From: CAYYTU01 sp964474655
GTDB lineage: Bacteria; Chloroflexota; Anaerolineae; B4-G1
Direction: 5' to 3'
Assembly (NCBI GenBank): GCA_964474655.1
Contig: CAYYTU010000015.1
Span: 1 to 54,039 of the forward strand
DNA: 54,039 bases
The notes under the pieces were generated by a model. The model saw nothing but the letters and a program-made list of their open reading frames with translations, did no database searches and was not told the DNA's origin. Shown here piece after piece: positions 50,319-54,039 of the stretch. Every line of letters starts with the position of its first letter. The first letter of the stretch is position 1. The position numbers and the translations under genes are program-made.

Positions 50319-50876
50319 TTAACGACGCAGAAACTCCGGCGGGATGGCAAGCGACAAGTAGACGTCCTCATCGGGGCGGTAGAACTCAATGCCATCTTGA
50401 TGAGCCTCGGCAGCAAGAACGGTGATGACCACCGGGTCCGCGGTATGACGAGCGCCGACTCGAACTGCAGTTCCATAATCCGGTGAGAGATGGACGTATT
50501 GACGCTCCATCGGTTTAAGCCCCTGGCGGAGGATGGCCTCAACAACCTCCGGCGCAGTGCCGTGGTAAAGCAAATCCGGCGGCGTGACTGGCTCATACTG
50601 GATGCGACGGTCGATGGAATGACCATACGTAGCCCGAATGCGCCCATCTTTCACCTCGAAGCGCTTCTTGCCGTCGCCGCTGCCCTCCTCCACCACCTCC
50701 ATCACATCCTCGCGCGTGGCCCAGCGAAAATTTGGCAACCCCTGGAGGATCTCCAACACCTCGGAGAACGAAGTCCATCCCTCTTCGTCTAACGCCAGAG
50801 CGAATCGCTCCGGCTGATGACGAAGAATGAGAGCCAGAAACTTGCTCAGTTTGATCAAACGCCGTTGATCGGCCAT
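50319..50876 (-). CDS. kptA: RNA 2'-phosphotransferase (KptA/Tpt1 family)
   Basis: 185 residues, the full family length. KptA/Tpt1 removes an internal RNA 2'-phosphate using NAD+, releasing ADP-ribose 1'',2''-cyclic phosphate; in bacteria the natural role is unclear. Seen: KLSKFLALILRHQPE at the N-terminus with the conserved Arg-His, GWTSFSEVLEIL (winged-helix lobe), LLYHGTAPEVVEAILRQGL with His-Gly-Thr for NAD+ binding, and YVHLSPDYGTAVRVGARH. No tRNA-splicing gene nearby. The gene follows the 1011-residue protein gene by 36 bp on the same strand, so they may share a transcript. Confidence 0.93.
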   Translation of the reverse strand: MADQRRLIKLSKFLALILRHQPERFALALDEEGWTSFSEVLEILQGLPNFRWATREDVMEVVEEGSGDGKKRFEVKDGRIRATYGHSIDRRIQYEPVTPPDLLYHGTAPEVVEAILRQGLKPMERQYVHLSPDYGTAVRVGARHTADPVVITVLAAEAHQDGIEFYRPDEDVYLSLAIPPEFLRR

Positions 50877-50912
50877 TGTGTCACCCTCTCCACCATCCCT
50901 GGCGCGTGAAAC

Positions 50913-53900
50913 CTACCTTCGCCAGCGATAATCGTTATCCAACGTTTGCCGAAAATCCTTCTGCACTTTCTTCTTCTCTTTGATGGCCCAGGCATCACCC
51001 GTCCAGCGATAGAGCAGCAGGCAATGAATCTGCTGCGCGTGTGGCATACGGTTCCAGCGGTTGATCTCTTTATAGGCCGCGCGCACCCAGCCGGCGTTCC
51101 GATCTAACCACCCGTTGCTTATCTCATCCGGGGTTCGCGGTTCATGATCCAGCGCCACCCAGTGGTTACTCTCAGTGATGTAAACAGGGCGATCGTTCCA
51201 TTTCGCCGGAATCGCCTCGACAAAGGAACGGTAAGCCTGAAAGTCGTAATAGTGCTCCTTGGGCGTGCCCGGCTGGAGAAACTCGTCGGTGAAGACAGTC
51301 TTCCGGGTAATCAGATCAACGTCAAGCCAATGGGTGTAGGTGTGCAACGCAATGCCGTCCAGATCGCTGATGTAGCTCAGCATCTCCCTGAAGTAGTCCA
51401 GCGGGCGGTAACGCTTGCCATCCATCAGCTCCCAGGGGAACGTGTTGTAGGGATCGACTGCGCCGAGCACCACAACCGCCTCCGGCTGCACCGATTTGAT
51501 GCGCCGCCGAGCCAAGTTGAACGCCTCGGCGTACCGTTGGGGGGTGATGTGCTCGACCGGGTCCTCGGCCCCACCAGGGTGCTCACGCACGTTATTCTGC
51601 TCGTTTCCAATCACCCAGATATGACAGCCACGAGAGTTCTGGACGTAGCGAGCGCAAGCTCGGGCGAAGTCATCGTATTTAGCGCGCACGGGCAACGTCC
51701 CCGCCGGTTCGTAGCCGTTGTTGAGCCGCACAATCACGCCATACCCGTCGTGCGACCAGGAGGTATAATCGTGACCGCCGCCGTGATCAGGGTCGCTGCC
51801 CACCGCCTCGGTGAAGAGCACCCAGCCGGTCTTCCGCTTGCCGCGGAAAAGCGATTTGAAGTTGGCCGGCGTGGTGGCACCGGCCGCGTGGACGCCGAAG
51901 ATCCAGGCGGACTCGCCAGCCGGCAAGGTGCTGTCAACTACCGGCAAGCGCTTATCGGCCAGACGTTTGGGCTGCAGATAGAGCCCGTTCACATACCCTT
52001 CGCGCCGACTGGGGGTCTTTATCTTGAGCCAGCGATCCTTTCCAATCTTATCCTCGCCGGTTTGCGAAACCTCTTTCATCCTCAAGACCGTCTTATCGCC
52101 CACGCGCCAGATTACGTCGCTGTCAGCGTCATCACGCTTGCGGACATTTAACCCAATAGAACTCTGAACTGTGACGTGCGTGATCTTTCCCACCATCTCC
52201 TCGTGGATGGTCAGGTACTGAGCAGCGACGAACCCTTCGTCCCCATCTGGGGTTCGGATAGCAAGCCACTCTCCCGGCTGCCCAACTTTGGCCTCCACCT
52301 CCTCTTTCGACGCTTGCGCATCCAAGACGACGCCATGATCGACCTGGGTAACCGGCGGGCGCTGGGTGGAAGGATCGAGGCGCACGTTCAAGAACCCCAG
52401 ATCTGGACTGACGACTCTGACCAGCACATCAATCTTGGGAGCCAGCTCCTTCTCGTGAAGCTGAAGATACCAGGCGGCTACATACCCATCCGTGCCCGAA
52501 GGGGTACGGATTCGGATCCACTGCCCCTCTTGGCCGATCTTCGATTTAACATCCGCCTTTGGCTCCAACGCGTCCACTACCACCCCATGATCCACCTTGC
52601 CGATGGGCGGCCACTGCGTTGAAGGCGTAGGCCGCACGTTGAGATAACCCATCTCGGGGCTAATGATCTTGACCTGAACCTCAGATGGGACCAGATCCTC
52701 TTCCAGGCGCAAATACCAGGCCGCTACATAACCCTCACGCCCACCCGGGGTCCGAACGCGCAACCACCGGTTTTCTCGCCCCACGCGAGCCCGCACCCGC
52801 TCCTCCGATTCAAGGGCGCTCAGCACCGCGCCATGCTCGACCTGGGCGATAGGAGATTGCCCAGTCGAAGGCGTGGGCCGCACGTTGAGAAAGCCCAGCT
52901 CGGGGCTGACCACCACCACCTTTATCTCAGGCTCCACCACTTCTTCATAGATGCAAAGGTGCCACGCGGCAGCATAACCTTCAACCCCACCTGGAATCCG
53001 GACCCGTAACCACTGATCCTGCTGACCGACCTTCGCCTCCACTGCCTCTTCCGACTCCAGCGCCTCCAAGATCACGCCATCACGCACCTCTGTGACGGGC
53101 AGATGATCGGTCGAGGGGCTCACCCGGATGTTCAAAAAGCCCATCTCCGGGCTGACAACTTCCACCTTCACCCCCGATGGCGGTTCCGGTATCGGTTCAT
53201 CCGGAGAAAACGCCCGAATGAGCGGTAAAAGATCATCGTTGATCACGGCTGCGGTAAAGACGCTGAAGAAGGTCGGTCGATGAGCCTCCAACCGGTCGAG
53301 CCAAATCTGGAACTCGTCCGGTGACATGCGCACGTTCCCATGTTCATCGTGATAGGGACCCAGCACCGGGTACAAAGGGGGGCGATATCCCCAGCGTTCG
53401 GCCCAATACTCATAATGCCCATACGTCCACTCATCAATCACACGCTGCGCCTGACGATCGGGCGGGACGGTGCTGCCAGGGGCGAAGAACGTGCCGTAAG
53501 ACATCGGCATCAACCCGCCCTTGCAGAACTCGTTCATCTGATCGTAGGGCAAATCGCGATGATGAGATATGTTGGGAAAAGAACAATTATACAATTTGTT
53601 CAAATCCACCTCGGCAGCACGCAAAAAATGGCCCATCTGCGATGCCTGATCAAAGCGATTACGACACCGGTTCGCCTCGGTATCAAAAATCACTCCCTGA
53701 AAACCATCTTGAAAAGCCCGCACGGCCAGATGAGCTTCGGCCTGAGGATCATCCAACAGGAGCCACGTCCACCCAAACGGAACCAGCCCCGCTCTTTTGA
53801 TCCGCCGGGCCGCATCGGCCATGCCACCGTAATAAGTTGATCCCTGCCCTACTTTATAGAAAACGTGTGTAGCTCCCATACGAGGAGCAATCTGAAGTGC

Positions 53901-53948
53901 GCGATCAAGTTCTCGACCACGAGCCCAAACCCCTTTTCCGCGTAACAT
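50913..53948 (-). CDS. large protein: barrel-like domain, five SH3-type repeats, glycoside-hydrolase-like domain
   Basis: 1011 residues. Residues 1-~250 look like a TIM-barrel-type domain (ATHVFYKVGQGSTYYGG, VPFGWTWLLLDDP, GVIFDTEANR). Residues ~261-333, 344-416, 426-498 and 508-582 are four close SH3b-type repeats (pattern VVSPEMGFLNIRVSPST ... EGYAAAWHL), with a fifth divergent one at ~590-659. Residues ~685-1011 resemble a clan-A glycoside hydrolase, with WVIGNEQNN (Glu783 as possible acid/base) and VYITESNHW (Glu926 as possible nucleophile). ATG at 53948, 5 nt after GGGAGG, so the start is firm. No signal peptide or membrane segment is present, which is odd for a protein built of wall-binding and sugar-cleaving modules. 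Confidence 0.75.
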   Translation of the reverse strand: MLRGKGVWARGRELDRALQIAPRMGATHVFYKVGQGSTYYGGMADAARRIKRAGLVPFGWTWLLLDDPQAEAHLAVRAFQDGFQGVIFDTEANRCRNRFDQASQMGHFLRAAEVDLNKLYNCSFPNISHHRDLPYDQMNEFCKGGLMPMSYGTFFAPGSTVPPDRQAQRVIDEWTYGHYEYWAERWGYRPPLYPVLGPYHDEHGNVRMSPDEFQIWLDRLEAHRPTFFSVFTAAVINDDLLPLIRAFSPDEPIPEPPSGVKVEVVSPEMGFLNIRVSPSTDHLPVTEVRDGVILEALESEEAVEAKVGQQDQWLRVRIPGGVEGYAAAWHLCIYEEVVEPEIKVVVVSPELGFLNVRPTPSTGQSPIAQVEHGAVLSALESEERVRARVGRENRWLRVRTPGGREGYVAAWYLRLEEDLVPSEVQVKIISPEMGYLNVRPTPSTQWPPIGKVDHGVVVDALEPKADVKSKIGQEGQWIRIRTPSGTDGYVAAWYLQLHEKELAPKIDVLVRVVSPDLGFLNVRLDPSTQRPPVTQVDHGVVLDAQASKEEVEAKVGQPGEWLAIRTPDGDEGFVAAQYLTIHEEMVGKITHVTVQSSIGLNVRKRDDADSDVIWRVGDKTVLRMKEVSQTGEDKIGKDRWLKIKTPSRREGYVNGLYLQPKRLADKRLPVVDSTLPAGESAWIFGVHAAGATTPANFKSLFRGKRKTGWVLFTEAVGSDPDHGGGHDYTSWSHDGYGVIVRLNNGYEPAGTLPVRAKYDDFARACARYVQNSRGCHIWVIGNEQNNVREHPGGAEDPVEHITPQRYAEAFNLARRRIKSVQPEAVVVLGAVDPYNTFPWELMDGKRYRPLDYFREMLSYISDLDGIALHTYTHWLDVDLITRKTVFTDEFLQPGTPKEHYYDFQAYRSFVEAIPAKWNDRPVYITESNHWVALDHEPRTPDEISNGWLDRNAGWVRAAYKEINRWNRMPHAQQIHCLLLYRWTGDAWAIKEKKKVQKDFRQTLDNDYRWRR
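52203..53168 (-). repeat. four tandem ~250-bp coding repeats (SH3-type modules)
   Basis: DNA encoding residues 261-582 of the large protein. The repeats are about 82-84 codons each, recognisable by the recurrent VVSPE(M/L)G(F/Y)LN(V/I)R block and the EGYVAAWYL block. They have diverged enough in sequence to be stable coding repeats rather than recent duplications. Confidence 0.8.
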
Positions 53949-53969
53949 AGCTGCCTCCCTAGGACTATT

Positions 53970-53979
53970 CCAATATTGG
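53970..53979. promoter_or_regulatory. 10-bp palindrome upstream of the large-protein gene
   Basis: CCAATATTGG, a perfect palindrome 21 bp upstream of the ATG at 53948, adjoining the end repeat. No convincing -10/-35 pair could be read in this 91-bp stretch. Confidence 0.3.
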
Positions 53980-54039
53980 CTCTAACTTTACTTTCCGCTA
54001 TTTTTATAAATTTAATCGGCGGTTGTCGCCTTTGTTTAC
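53979..54039. repeat. 61-bp element, right copy
   Basis: Reverse complement of 25-85 with 58 of 61 positions identical; it ends exactly at the last base of the window. Read on the plus strand it carries GGCG-GTTGT-CGCC followed by TTTGTTT. It lies upstream of the large-protein gene, whereas the left copy lies downstream of a gene, so it is not tied to one gene context. Confidence 0.9.

Noticed and set aside
51144..52151. 335-codon plus-strand frame opposite the large SH3 protein
   Set aside because: Antisense shadow; the minus-strand frame has clear SH3 and hydrolase-like motifs.
52203..53168. CRISPR-like array from the regular ~250-bp periodicity
   Set aside because: The period is coding, far too long for CRISPR, and corresponds to SH3-type protein repeats.
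1..54039. Circular or terminally redundant replicon
   Set aside because: The ends share an inverted, not direct, repeat with mismatches, so they do not close into a circle.

Overview
The window is a gene-dense, high-GC stretch of bacterial chromosome. About 41 protein genes are supported, and I saw no rRNA, tRNA, CRISPR array, transposase or phage structural gene. The mix of genes points to the Chloroflexota, probably an Anaerolineae-like lineage: a DUF3160 lipoprotein, a CapA protein with a C-terminal repeat region, a transporter-HEAT-cNMP fusion, tandem PFKs, a nucleoside-type ABC importer with a fused subunit, KptA, and many GTG/TTG starts behind strong Shine-Dalgarno sites. That placement is an inference from gene content. 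The window looks like an assembled contig, because both ends fall in copies of the same 61-bp element in inverted orientation (58/61 identical).

Layout. 0.1-0.9 kb: a MetF-like reductase. 1.1-5.5 kb: a DUF3160 lipoprotein overlapping a CapA-like metallophosphatase. 5.7-11.6 kb: ABC-F ATPase, Cys/Met PLP enzyme, pentapeptide-repeat protein, a small Cys-rich protein and an RNB-domain RNase. 11.9-19.1 kb (minus strand): an apparent five-gene operon (amidohydrolase, GalT-like, glycosyltransferase-kinase fusion, glycosyltransferase, PfkB kinase) that looks like a sucrose-type disaccharide/hexose module. 19.4-26.5 kb: folD, dnaE and two 6-phosphofructokinases of different phosphoryl-donor signature. 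26.5-28.6 kb (minus): uppP, a cupin and a PstS-like lipoprotein.

28.8-34.4 kb: a three-gene unit consisting of a membrane transporter/HEAT/cyclic-nucleotide-binding fusion, a MinD/ParA-like ATPase and a HAMP receptor with no output enzyme. 34.9-40.4 kb: pncC, a small coupled protein, GNAT, MobB with an Fe-S-type Cys cluster, an ATP-NAD-kinase-like protein, an Obg/DRG-type GTPase with TGS domain, and YigZ. 40.4-45.5 kb (minus): a BMP/nucleoside-type ABC importer whose binding protein is fused to a permease and has no signal peptide. 45.8-50.3 kb: a UbiA-type prenyltransferase, two membrane proteins, a VOC protein that appears to start on ATC, and an MFS transporter. 50.3-53.9 kb (minus): KptA and a 1011-residue protein with two barrel-like regions flanking five SH3-type repeats.

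How the parts fit. The sugar operon, GalT-like enzyme and PFK pair could feed fructose and activated glucose into glycolysis. FolD- and MetF-like proteins belong to one-carbon metabolism, but each lacks a residue considered catalytic in the family. UppP, CapA-like, UbiA-type and LiaF-like proteins relate to the cell envelope. The best candidates for an undescribed system are the transporter-HEAT-cNMP/MinD/HAMP unit, the signal-less BMP-permease fusion, and the duplicated glycosyltransferase-kinase pair (once as overlapping genes, once as a fusion). Several promoters could be read directly, two or three of them placed so that the mRNA would be leaderless.
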